Source: Armatimonadota bacterium
Lineage (GTDB): Bacteria > Vulcanimicrobiota > JACPDS01
Direction of reading: 5' to 3'
Length of the DNA: 11,951 bases
Assembly (NCBI GenBank): GCA_016183885.1
Contig: JACPDS010000025.1
Span: forward strand, 1-11,951
Part shown: positions 5,716 to 11,951 of the stretch, one piece after another
Layout of the letters: the number at the start of each line of letters is the position of its first letter
Position numbering within the stretch: position 1 is the first letter of the stretch
Notes under the pieces: generated by a model
The model's input: only the letters and a program-made list of their open reading frames with translations
What the model was told of the DNA's origin: nothing
Databases searched by the model: none
Made by a program: the position numbers and the translations under genes

Positions 5716-5741
5716 AAAATAGTTTTTAAGGAGGAGGGGAT

Positions 5742-5774
5742 ATGATAAACCACAGAGATCACAGAGGGGTTTAA
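5742..5774 (+). CDS. Orphan 10-residue mini-ORF with a consensus Shine-Dalgarno
   Basis: AAGGAGG (5728-5734) sits seven bases before an ATG that opens MINHRDHRGV and stops at TAA 5772-5774. Promoter, Shine-Dalgarno and start are all near consensus, yet the coding part is the left end of the CACAGAG repeat. The likeliest reading is the original start of a gene (perhaps secG) interrupted by repeat insertion. A leader peptide is possible but less likely. Translation is plausible; function is unknown. Confidence 0.35.
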   Translation: MINHRDHRGV

Positions 5775-5956
5775 TTTTTTTTCAATACAAAGTATTGAAA
5801 AAAAATAAATTCTCTGTGCCCTCTACAATTATTTTTGACAAGGATTTATGTAATTAAAAGATAAATTTTTAAGAGAACACAGAGTCTTGTTTCTGGAAGG
5901 ATAAGATTCCGCCAAAGGCGGAAAATATTTTTTTTCTCTGCGCCTCTGTGTTTAAC
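5747..5956. repeat. Two-unit palindromic CACAGAG repeat (MITE/REP-like) with central hairpins
   Basis: Unit A (5747-5824) starts AAACCACAGAGATCACAGAG and ends CTCTGTGCCCTCT; its centre is a 15-bp stem with a 3-base loop (5774-5788 with 5792-5806). Unit B (5872-5956) starts AGAGAACACAGAG and ends CTCTGCGCCTCTGTGTTTAA, with a central TTCCGCC-AAA-GGCGGAA hairpin. The outer ends of the whole element are imperfect inverted copies of each other. The 47 bases between the units are AT-rich and include a perfect TTGACA (5835-5840) without a well-spaced -10. There is no transposase. CACAGAG-type repeats are, from memory, scattered in intergenic DNA of many environmental bacteria. The element separates a strong promoter from secG. 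Confidence 0.72.
5907..5935 (+). terminator. Possible intrinsic terminator/attenuator before secG
   Basis: TTCCGCC-AAA-GGCGGAA (5907-5923) is a 7-bp stem with a 3-base loop, followed after AATA by eight Ts (5928-5935). The shape fits a modest Rho-independent terminator on the plus strand, lying between the 5687 promoter and secG. It is also the centre of repeat unit B, so any regulatory role may be incidental. Confidence 0.4.
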
Positions 5957-5959
5957 AAT

Positions 5960-5965
5960 AGGAGG
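5960..5965 (+). promoter_or_regulatory. Shine-Dalgarno deciding the secG start
   Basis: AGGAGG lies six bases before ATG 5972. It rules out the in-frame GTG at 5948, which is inside the CACAGAG repeat. Confidence 0.8.
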
Positions 5966-5971
5966 TTAAAG

Positions 5972-6340
5972 ATGTTTTTATTAAAATTATTAGCTCAAAA
6001 GATTTCTCCCGGGGTTTCTCCGCTTTTTCCAAAAACCAATATTTCTCCTATGCCATCTCCAAGCGTTGTCAATCCTGTCCTGCCAATTCAAACCAATCCT
6101 CATTCTGATTTTCTTCATTATTTTTTATTAATAATTTATTTTTTAATCTGCGCCGGTTTAATTGCTTTAGTGCTTTTACAAACCACTAAAAGTGAAGGGT
6201 TAACGGGAACTTTAGGCGGAGCTTCTCAAAGTGTTTTTAAAACTAAAAAAGGTTGGGAGGAACAATTAAATCAGATAACTTTAATTTTTGCCTCGGCTTT
6301 TATAATTTTTTCTATTTTAATAGCTTTTTTTGCCTTTTAA
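5972..6340 (+). CDS. secG: Preprotein translocase subunit SecG with N-terminal Pro-rich extension
   Basis: The 122-residue protein has its SecG core in residues ~47-122. A first membrane segment (YFLLIIYFLICAGLIALVLL) leads into LLQTTKSEGLTGTLGGASQS (usual form VLLQ..KG.GL...FGG), then VFKTKKGWEEQLNQIT and a second membrane segment. SecG associates with SecYE and assists SecA-driven export. Typical SecG is 70-80 residues; this one carries about 46 extra N-terminal residues with nine prolines (KISPGVSPLFP, ISPMPSPS and similar), probably outside the membrane. A perfect AGGAGG fixes the start. The promoter at 5687-5715 probably drives it, but the palindromic repeat and a terminator-like hairpin intervene. 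Confidence 0.87.
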   Translation: MFLLKLLAQKISPGVSPLFPKTNISPMPSPSVVNPVLPIQTNPHSDFLHYFLLIIYFLICAGLIALVLLQTTKSEGLTGTLGGASQSVFKTKKGWEEQLNQITLIFASAFIIFSILIAFFAF

Positions 6341-6368
6341 AAATACGAAAAAAGTTATCTTTTTAGAT

Positions 6369-6397
6369 TTTATTTGGATTTACAGGAAAAATATAAT
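6369..6397 (+). promoter_or_regulatory. Possible promoter of the cystathionine gene
   Basis: A perfect TATAAT (6392-6397) lies 28 bases before the ATG, followed by AAAAGG (6415-6420) as Shine-Dalgarno. The -35 at the right distance (TTTATT, 6369-6374) is weak and no extended -10 is present, so this is tentative. Confidence 0.35.
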
Positions 6398-6425
6398 TTC
6401 TAAAGAATTTTTTTAAAAGGTAAAT

Positions 6426-7601
6426 ATGCGAAAATTTAGTTTTGAAACTAGGTCCATTCATGACGGCCAGTCTCCCGATCAGATTACCGGGGCGGTAAAT
6501 GTTCCTATTTATCAAACTTCTACTTACGCTCAAAAAGAATTAGGAAAAACTTATCAAGGTTATGAATATTCTCGAAGTGAAAATCCTACTCGCAAAGCTT
6601 TAGAAGAATGTATCGCTTCTTTAGAAGGAGCAAAATACGCTTTAGCTTTTTCTTCGGGAATGGCCGCTATTGCTAATATTTTATATTTACTTTCCAGCTC
6701 GGATCATGTAATTGTTTCCGATGATGTTTATGGAGGAACCTATCGTTTATTTTCTAAAATATTTACTAAATTTAAATTAGAATTTGATTTTATAGATATA
6801 TCCAGCCTTGAAAGTATTAAAGCAGCCTTAAAGCGTAATACCAAAATGATTTGGGTTGAATCCCCGACTAATCCTATGTTAAAACTGGTTGATTTAGAGT
6901 TAATTTCGAAATTAGCTAAAGAATTTAATTTAATCAGCGTGGTGGATAATACTTTTATGAGTCCTTATTTTCAAAATCCGCTTGAATGGGGAATTGATAT
7001 TGCGGTTCACAGCACAACTAAATATTTAGGGGGGCATAGCGATATAATTGGAGGAGCATTAGCTGCAGCATCTAATTCAATTTATGAAATTTTAAAATTT
7101 CACCAGAAATCAATCGGAGCTATTCCTTCTCCTTTTGATTGTTTTTTAGTTTTAAGGGGAATTAAAACTTTAGCTTTAAGAATGAAAGAACATCAAAAAA
7201 ATGCTTTAAAAATAGCGGAATTTTTAGAAAAACATCCGGAGGTTTCCAGAGTTTATTATCCTGGACTTTCAACGCATCCTCAATATATTTTAGCTTGCCG
7301 TCAAATGAAAGGATTTGGCGGAATGATTTCTTTTGAATTAAGAGAAGGAATAAGCGCTGTTAAAAATTTATTTAAGAATATTAAAATTTTTACTTTGGCA
7401 GAAAGTTTAGGAGGGGTAGAATCTTTAATTTGCCATCCAGCTTCTATGACTCATGCCAGTCTCCCTGAAGATCGGCGCTTATCTTTGGGAATTACCGATG
7501 GATTAGTTAGAATTTCTGTGGGAATTGAAAATATAGAAGATCTTTTATGGGATCTTGAACAAGCTTTAGAGAAAAATCGGATTATCCAAAAATTAGGCTA
7601 A
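6426..7601 (+). CDS. Cystathionine gamma-lyase/gamma-synthase (PLP-dependent)
   Basis: The 391-residue enzyme is intact, of the Cys/Met metabolism PLP family. It has YSRSENPTR (48-56), SSGMAAI (76-82), VYGGTYRLF (101-109), ESPTNP (145-150), VVDNTF with D174, and HSTTKYLGGHSD with the PLP lysine K199. The C-terminal part contains LAESLGGVESLICHPASMTH and RISVGIE. The sequence resembles Firmicutes MetI/MccB-type proteins, where lyase (cystathionine to cysteine) and synthase (homoserine ester plus cysteine to cystathionine) cannot be separated by motif. The reaction direction is therefore left open. No other Met or Cys genes are adjacent. A Shine-Dalgarno (AAAAGG) lies five bases before the ATG. 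The oppDF pair follows after 70 bases. Confidence 0.9.
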   Translation: MRKFSFETRSIHDGQSPDQITGAVNVPIYQTSTYAQKELGKTYQGYEYSRSENPTRKALEECIASLEGAKYALAFSSGMAAIANILYLLSSSDHVIVSDDVYGGTYRLFSKIFTKFKLEFDFIDISSLESIKAALKRNTKMIWVESPTNPMLKLVDLELISKLAKEFNLISVVDNTFMSPYFQNPLEWGIDIAVHSTTKYLGGHSDIIGGALAAASNSIYEILKFHQKSIGAIPSPFDCFLVLRGIKTLALRMKEHQKNALKIAEFLEKHPEVSRVYYPGLSTHPQYILACRQMKGFGGMISFELREGISAVKNLFKNIKIFTLAESLGGVESLICHPASMTHASLPEDRRLSLGITDGLVRISVGIENIEDLLWDLEQALEKNRIIQKLG

Positions 7602-7671
7602 AGGGAATTATAGCATTAAGATATTGTATATATAGACTGAAGAATTAAGCCCTGCAAATATTAAATTATAG

Positions 7672-8550
7672 ATGTCTGTTTTATTAGAAATTAAAGATTT
7701 AAAAGTTTATTTTTTTACCCATCTGGGAATTATAAAAGCGGTAAATGATCTAACCTTTACTTTGCAAGAAAAACAAACTTTAGGAATCGTGGGGGAATCC
7801 GGTTCCGGCAAAACTTTAACCGCTTTAAGTATTTTAAATTTACTTCCTCCAAAAAGTAAAATTGTAAGCGGAGAAATATATTTTCAAAGAGAAAATATAT
7901 TAAAAAAAAAAGAAAAAGAATTTCAAATTAAAGAGGTTTTAGTAAAACATCAAAATTTAAATTTAAAAACAGCTAAAGATACCGCTATTGATTTGCTTAA
8001 AAAAGTAAAAATAAATTGTCCGGAGAAAAATTATTTTAATTATCCTTATGAGTTAAGCGGAGGCATGTGCCAAAGAGCAATGATTGCTATGGCAATTGCC
8101 TGTAATCCAGTTTTACTTATTGCCGATGAACCTACCAGCTCTTTGGATGTTACCTCTCAGCATCAAATTTTGGAATTATTAAAGGAGCTTAAAATCCAAA
8201 ATAATTTATCATTAATTTTAATTACGCATAATTTAGGAATTATCTCTAAGATGGCTGATTATCTTTTAATAATGTATGCCGGGAGGATGATGGAATTTGG
8301 ATTTACATCCGGAGTCTTAACGAGGGCTTTAAATCCTTATACTTTGGGACTTATAAAATCTTCACCCGCGCTGAATCAAAATCAAAAACGTTTATTTTCT
8401 ATAGAAGGACAGGTTCCTGACTTGATTAATCAGAATAAAGGTTGTATTTTTTCCAATCGTTGTCCGGAAGTTAAAGAAATTTGTTATCAAAATATTCCGG
8501 TTTTAAAATTAGTCGAAAATAACCATTATGTCAGTTGTCATTTATATTAA
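7672..8550 (+). CDS. oppD: Oligopeptide/dipeptide ABC transporter ATP-binding protein OppD/DppD-like, Q-loop missing
   Basis: The 292-residue ATPase has Walker A GESGSGKT (41-48), signature LSGGM (128-132), Walker B LLIADEP (148-154), H-loop H186 and the C-terminal oligopeptide-transporter extension (NPYTLGLIKSSP, GCIFSNRCPEVKEIC), which in some relatives binds an Fe-S cluster. Between F84 and Q85 (near 7923) about 27 residues found in relatives are absent, including the Q-loop block FQDP..SLNP that couples ATP to the permease; the frame is kept. Relatives are about 320 residues, so the shortfall fits. The enzyme is probably impaired. The start is sound (an in-frame TAG precedes the ATG) but lacks a Shine-Dalgarno. 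It is followed by oppF after two bases; no permease or binding protein is in the window. Confidence 0.88.
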   Translation: MSVLLEIKDLKVYFFTHLGIIKAVNDLTFTLQEKQTLGIVGESGSGKTLTALSILNLLPPKSKIVSGEIYFQRENILKKKEKEFQIKEVLVKHQNLNLKTAKDTAIDLLKKVKINCPEKNYFNYPYELSGGMCQRAMIAMAIACNPVLLIADEPTSSLDVTSQHQILELLKELKIQNNLSLILITHNLGIISKMADYLLIMYAGRMMEFGFTSGVLTRALNPYTLGLIKSSPALNQNQKRLFSIEGQVPDLINQNKGCIFSNRCPEVKEICYQNIPVLKLVENNHYVSCHLY

Positions 8551-8552
8551 TT

Positions 8553-9515
8553 ATGTTTTTAGAAGTTAAGAATTTATCTAAATATTATAAGCGCTCCGAC
8601 TTTTGGAATTTAAAACAAGAAGTAATTAAGGCTGTAGATGATCTAAGTTTTAATTTAAATAAAGGCGAAATATTAGGAGTGGTTGGAGAAAGCGGCTGCG
8701 GGAAAAGCACATTAGGAAGGTTAATTTTAAGATTAGTTGAACCTTCCGGAGGGGAAGTTTTTTTTAAAGGAGAAAATCTTTTTAAATTAAACGCTCAAAA
8801 AATAAAAGAAAAAAGAATAGAGATGCAAATTGTGTTTCAAGATCCTTACACTTCTTTAAATCCTAAAATGCAAATCGGGGAGATTATTCTTGAGCCGTTA
8901 TTTTTTCATAATAAAATTAAACAAAATCAAAAAGAAAGTAAAACAAGAGAACTTCTGGAAATGGTAGGTTTAAATAAAGATTTAAGCACTCGTTATCCTC
9001 ATGAACTTAGCGGCGGACAGCGTCAGCGCATTGGAATTGCAAGGGCTTTAACGCTTTGTCCTGAATTAATTATTGCTGATGAACCAGTTTCTGCTTTGGA
9101 TGTTTCAATTCAAGCTCAAATCGTTAACCTGCTCCAAGATTTACAGGAAAAACTTAACTTGGCTTATATTTTTATTGCCCACGATCTTTGTATAGTGAAA
9201 CATTTAAGTCAAAGGATAATGGTAATGTATAAAGGTAAAATAGTGGAACTCACTTTAAGTGAAGATTTATATGCCCATCCCTTGCATCCTTATACTAAAT
9301 GTTTACTTTCCGCTGTTTATGATCCGTTTTCTTCCTGCGAGATTTCTTTAAAGTTAAAAGAAAATTCATCAGATTTAACTCTTTATCAAGGCTGTAGTTT
9401 TTATCCTCGCTGCCTTGAAGCTATAGATATTTGCATGTTTAAAGAGCCTGAGCTTATTTGCGCGGGCAAAGAACATTATACAGCCTGTCATTTAGTGAAA
9501 GAAGGTGTTAAATGA
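8553..9515 (+). CDS. oppF: Oligopeptide/dipeptide ABC transporter ATP-binding protein OppF/DppF-like
   Basis: This 320-residue ATPase is complete: Walker A GESGCGKST (45-53), Q-loop FQDPYTSLNP (95-104), signature LSGGQRQR (152-159), Walker B LIIADEP (172-178), H-loop H210 (FIAHD) and the C-terminal extension (HPLHPYTKCLLSA, GCSFYPRCLEAIDIC, ACHL). It normally forms a heterodimer with OppD to energise peptide import through OppB/OppC. The ATG at 8553 (MFLEVKNLSKYY) is chosen; a longer reading from TTG 8535 would add six residues from inside oppD. It has no Shine-Dalgarno, so coupling to oppD translation (two-base gap) is likely. Its intact Q-loop makes the loss in OppD stand out. The stop overlaps the next start (ATGA). 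Confidence 0.92.
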   Translation: MFLEVKNLSKYYKRSDFWNLKQEVIKAVDDLSFNLNKGEILGVVGESGCGKSTLGRLILRLVEPSGGEVFFKGENLFKLNAQKIKEKRIEMQIVFQDPYTSLNPKMQIGEIILEPLFFHNKIKQNQKESKTRELLEMVGLNKDLSTRYPHELSGGQRQRIGIARALTLCPELIIADEPVSALDVSIQAQIVNLLQDLQEKLNLAYIFIAHDLCIVKHLSQRIMVMYKGKIVELTLSEDLYAHPLHPYTKCLLSAVYDPFSSCEISLKLKENSSDLTLYQGCSFYPRCLEAIDICMFKEPELICAGKEHYTACHLVKEGVK

Positions 9516-10420
9516 GAAAAAATATCCGGCTGATTTTTATTTTTTTTCTTATTTTAATTTTAAAAAATTTAGCTTATGCCGATATTTTAAAAGAATACTG
9601 GAAAAATGCTCCCAGTCTTAAAGAATTTCCGGGAGTTTCAGCTATAGTGCTTTTAGATGAAATCACCGCCGAGGTAGAAAAAGACGGCAGTAAAACTATT
9701 ATTGAACATGAAATTATAAAACTTTGCGATAAAGACGGAATCGAACGCTTTGCTAAAATTTATTATTATTATTTAAAAAATTTTCAAGAAGTGAATTTGG
9801 AAAGAGCCGCTGTTATTAATGAAGATGGAGAAGAATATGCGCTTAAAGGGGGTTTAATTAAAGAAGAAACTCCTTTGCCTAAATCTCCTCTTTTTTCTAA
9901 TATAAAATTTAAAACTATAATTCTTCCTCAAGTAAAGATTGGTTCGATAATTGAATATAAAATTAAATTAAAAGAAAAATTTCCTCAAATTTATAAGAAT
10001 TTTTGGACTGCTTCATTTCTTTCCGATTTTATTCCCATTTTAGATTCCCGTTTTATTTTGAAGGTTCCTAAAGAAATTAATTTTAATTATAAAATAATCG
10101 GGGAGGAAAAAATTTCTCCTGAAAAAACCTCTCAAGGAGATTATTTTTATTATAAATGGAAATTTAATAATTCTTCTAAAATTCCTACGGAAAGAGCTCA
10201 ACTGCCTTCAGGAGCTTTATCTTCTAAAATTCTTATAAGCACTATTCCTTCTTGGGATTATTTAGCTTCCTGGTGTTATAAATTATTTAAAGAAAGCGCT
10301 TATTCTGATAAAGCTGTTAAAAAGTTAACTTTAGATTTAACCAAGGATAAAAAAAAATTAAAAGATAAAGTAAAATCTTTATATGATTATATTAAAAAAG
10401 AAATAAAAGCATTATATTAA
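9512..10420 (+). pseudogene. Exported DUF3857/transglutaminase-like protein, N-terminal part (frame-broken gene)
   Basis: A signal peptide (MRKNIRLIFIFFLILILKN, cleavage likely after AYA near residue 23) is followed by a DUF3857 domain: ITAEVEKDGSKTIIEHEIIKL, EDGEEYALKGG, LPQVKIGSIIEYKIKLKEKF and FWTASFLSDFIPILDSRF. A linker helix ends LYDYIKKEIKALY at the stop. In this family the KKEIxY helix should run on into the transglutaminase-like core. Here the frame stops, and the core continues in another frame from about 10411. About 20 codons (the Y....G..P..A.E segment) are missing, with deletion length 3n+1. The start overlaps the oppF stop (ATGA), with GAAGGTG upstream. Function of the family is unclear; it is envelope-located. 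Confidence 0.82.
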
Positions 10421-10467
10421 AACAAAAAAATGGAAATAGCGCGGATTTATCCAGTTTATTATATTCT

Positions 10468-11385
10468 ATGCTGAAAGTTTTAAAAGTTGAAGCTTATCCG
10501 GTATTAGTAAGCAATCTTACTCGCGGGGAAATTATAAATGAATTGCCTTCTCCATGGTATTTTGACCATATTTTAATAATGGCGCGAGTTGAAGGAGAAA
10601 AATTTTTTTTAGATCCTGTTTCAGAATTTATTCCTTTTGGAGAACTTACCCCCCAGATGCAGAATCGTCCGGCTTTATTAATTTTAAAAAATAAAGGAAA
10701 ACTTATTAAAACGCCGGACACTTTAGCTTATCAAAATCAAGAAGAAGTAATTATTGAAGGAAAATTAACAGAAAATGGCGATTTAAATCAAACTGTAGAA
10801 GTAAGAGAATATGGGAATAACGCTTTAACTTTTAAAGAATTATTTAGTCTTTTTAAAAATAAAGAGCAAATTTATTTTATTTTTAGCAAATTAGCCGGTT
10901 ATTTTTTTGGGAATGCGGAACTTTATGAAACTTATATTTCTAATATAGAAGAAATTAATTTCCCATTTAGATTTAATTTTCATTCTTATACTAAAAAGTA
11001 CGCTCAAAATACAGCTGATTTATATTATTTTAGACTGCCTATTTTTTCTTCTTTTAAGATGTTTTCTTTGGTAAGACAGCATCCTTTAGAACGTCTTACT
11101 CCTTTAGTTTTAGGAAGCAACGGCCAAATAGACAAGAGAATTCATTTAATTTTACCCAAAGGCTTTAAAGTTAAAGCTTTTCCATCGGTTACATATCTAA
11201 AAAATTCTGTGGGAACTTTTCAATTGACTTATTATCAGGAAGGAGATGACCTTTGGTATTACAGCAGGTTAATTATTAATCCTTCAATTGTGCCGCCTTC
11301 TCAATATAAAGATTTAAAATCTTTAATTGAAACATCTTATCAGTTGGAAGATGAGATTGTTTTATTGGAAAAAGACAAGAGTTAA
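10468..11385 (+). pseudogene. DUF3857/transglutaminase-like protein, C-terminal part, out of frame
   Basis: Homology begins upstream of the first ATG: from about 10414 this frame reads ILKQKNGNSADLSSLLYSML, aligning with the usual K.GDCKD..LL..LL motif of transglutaminase-like cores. It then continues KVEAYPVLVSN, SPWYFDHILIMARVEG with H34 and FFLDPVSEFIPFGEL with D49 (numbered from ATG 10468). The catalytic Cys position holds Ser (GNSAD), while His and Asp are kept, so the core is probably not a thiol enzyme. The rest is the C-terminal beta-rich domain of such proteins. No Shine-Dalgarno precedes ATG 10468, and that start would omit the GNSAD motif, so this is better read as the second half of one interrupted gene. 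ispE follows after two bases. Confidence 0.8.
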
Positions 11386-11387
11386 AA

Positions 11388-11951
11388 GTGAAAATTAAAG
11401 CCCAAGCTTATGCAAAAATTAATTGGTATTTAGAAATTTTAAATAAAAGAAACGACGGTTATCATAATATTTCCACTTTAATGCAGTCAATTAATCTAGC
11501 CGATAAATTATCTTTTAAATTAATAAAAAACGAAATTATTTTAAAATCTTCTTCTAAGGATTTAGAGAATAAAGAAAATTTAGTTTTTAAGGCGGCAAGA
11601 ATTTTAAAAGAATATACTAAGATTAAAAAAGGGGTGGATATTTTTTTAGAAAAAAGAATTCCAATTGGAGCGGGATTAGCCGGAGGAAGCGCTGATGCGG
11701 CTTGCGCCTTAAAATGTTTAAATAAACTTTGGGAGCTTAATTTAAAAGAAAAAGAACTTTATAATTTAGCTCTTCAGCTTGGTTCCGATACAGCTTTTCA
11801 TTTGCAGGGAGGTTTTGCTAAAGCTCAAGGCAGAGGAGAAATTTTAAGTTTTTTTCCATTTTCTCCTGATCTGGATTTAATTTTAATTTATCCTAATTTT
11901 AAAATTTCCACACCCTGGGCATATCAAGCCTATGATAAATTTTTAAAAAAT
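11388..11951 (+). CDS. ispE: 4-diphosphocytidyl-2-C-methyl-D-erythritol kinase, N-terminal part (runs off right edge)
   Basis: The frame opens with GTG at 11388 and stays open for 188 codons. It shows the GHMP kinase pattern of IspE: AYAKINWYLEI (K10), RNDGYHNI (21-28), ENLVFKAARIL, the glycine-rich ATP loop PIGAGLAGGSADAA (92-105), LGSDTAFHLQGGFAKAQGRGE (131-151, D134 catalytic) and the start of the C-terminal domain. It phosphorylates CDP-methylerythritol in the MEP isoprenoid pathway. The usual GSD-V-P-F is GSD-T-A-F here, a mild oddity. GTG is preferred because it precedes KIKAQAYAKIN directly and lies two bases after the upstream stop. No clear Shine-Dalgarno is seen, suggesting coupling to the upstream gene. 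Confidence 0.92.
   Translation, partial: MKIKAQAYAKINWYLEILNKRNDGYHNISTLMQSINLADKLSFKLIKNEIILKSSSKDLENKENLVFKAARILKEYTKIKKGVDIFLEKRIPIGAGLAGGSADAACALKCLNKLWELNLKEKELYNLALQLGSDTAFHLQGGFAKAQGRGEILSFFPFSPDLDLILIYPNFKISTPWAYQAYDKFLKN

Noticed and set aside
5774..5806. Intrinsic terminator at the long AT hairpin
   Set aside because: The stem is nearly all A-T and is followed by A residues, not a T-run, on either strand; it is the symmetric centre of a repeat unit.
5948..5971. GTG start for secG eight codons upstream
   Set aside because: It falls inside the CACAGAG repeat, and a perfect Shine-Dalgarno serves ATG 5972.
6345..6376. Terminator after secG (AAAAAG-TTAT-CTTTTT)
   Set aside because: The stem has only one G-C pair and would be too weak to call.
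8535..8552. TTG start for oppF inside oppD
   Set aside because: The added residues are not family sequence; ATG 8553 gives the normal MFLEVKNL beginning.
10494..10721. 75-codon minus-strand ORF
   Set aside because: Antisense to the transglutaminase-like gene, whose plus-strand frame has clear family motifs.

Overview
The window is about 12 kb of AT-rich bacterial DNA (roughly 30% GC by eye), gene-dense, with standard stop codons and a mix of Shine-Dalgarno and apparently leaderless starts. A tungsten-type aldehyde:ferredoxin oxidoreductase, the MEP-pathway gene ispE, an ECF-type thiamine S-component and repeats typical of environmental genomes suggest an uncultured anaerobic bacterium. The gene order rel-dtd-MBL hydrolase is known from Clostridia and other anaerobes. 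Phylum cannot be fixed from this window alone; candidate phyla such as Aerophobota, Atribacterota or Omnitrophota are only guesses.

Layout. (1) 1-680, minus strand: rpoZ (RNA polymerase omega), then the N-terminus of an aldehyde ferredoxin oxidoreductase running off the left edge. (2) 711-771: back-to-back promoters for rpoZ and rel; the rel promoter predicts a leaderless transcript. (3) 779-4577, plus strand: a tightly overlapping operon of rel (frame-broken), a dtd remnant, an MBL-fold hydrolase, thiT and thiN (thiamine uptake and pyrophosphorylation). (4) 4603-4859, minus: rpmB with its own promoter. (5) 4868-5097: a GC-rich cluster of short palindromic repeats. (6) 5112-5675, minus: an ArsC/LMW-phosphatase gene behind a tRNA-Trp gene with a poor acceptor stem and a second truncated tRNA-Trp-like half. 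(7) 5687-5956: promoter, an orphan SD-ATG mini-ORF and a two-unit palindromic CACAGAG repeat. (8) 5972-11951, plus: secG with a proline-rich N-terminal extension, a cystathionine gamma-lyase/synthase, oppD (Q-loop missing), oppF, an exported DUF3857/transglutaminase-like protein split by a frame break, and the start of ispE.

The most striking feature is that several otherwise well-preserved genes lack short internal segments: rel (about 50-55 codons plus a frame change), dtd (all but the last ~30 codons), oppD (about 27 codons in frame, including the Q-loop), the DUF3857 gene (about 20 codons plus a frame change) and possibly the MBL gene, alongside the abnormal tRNA-Trp region. The flanking sequence is not degraded. 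This points either to recent real deletions or to a systematic artefact such as amplification chimeras or misassembly. Reads or a second assembly would decide.
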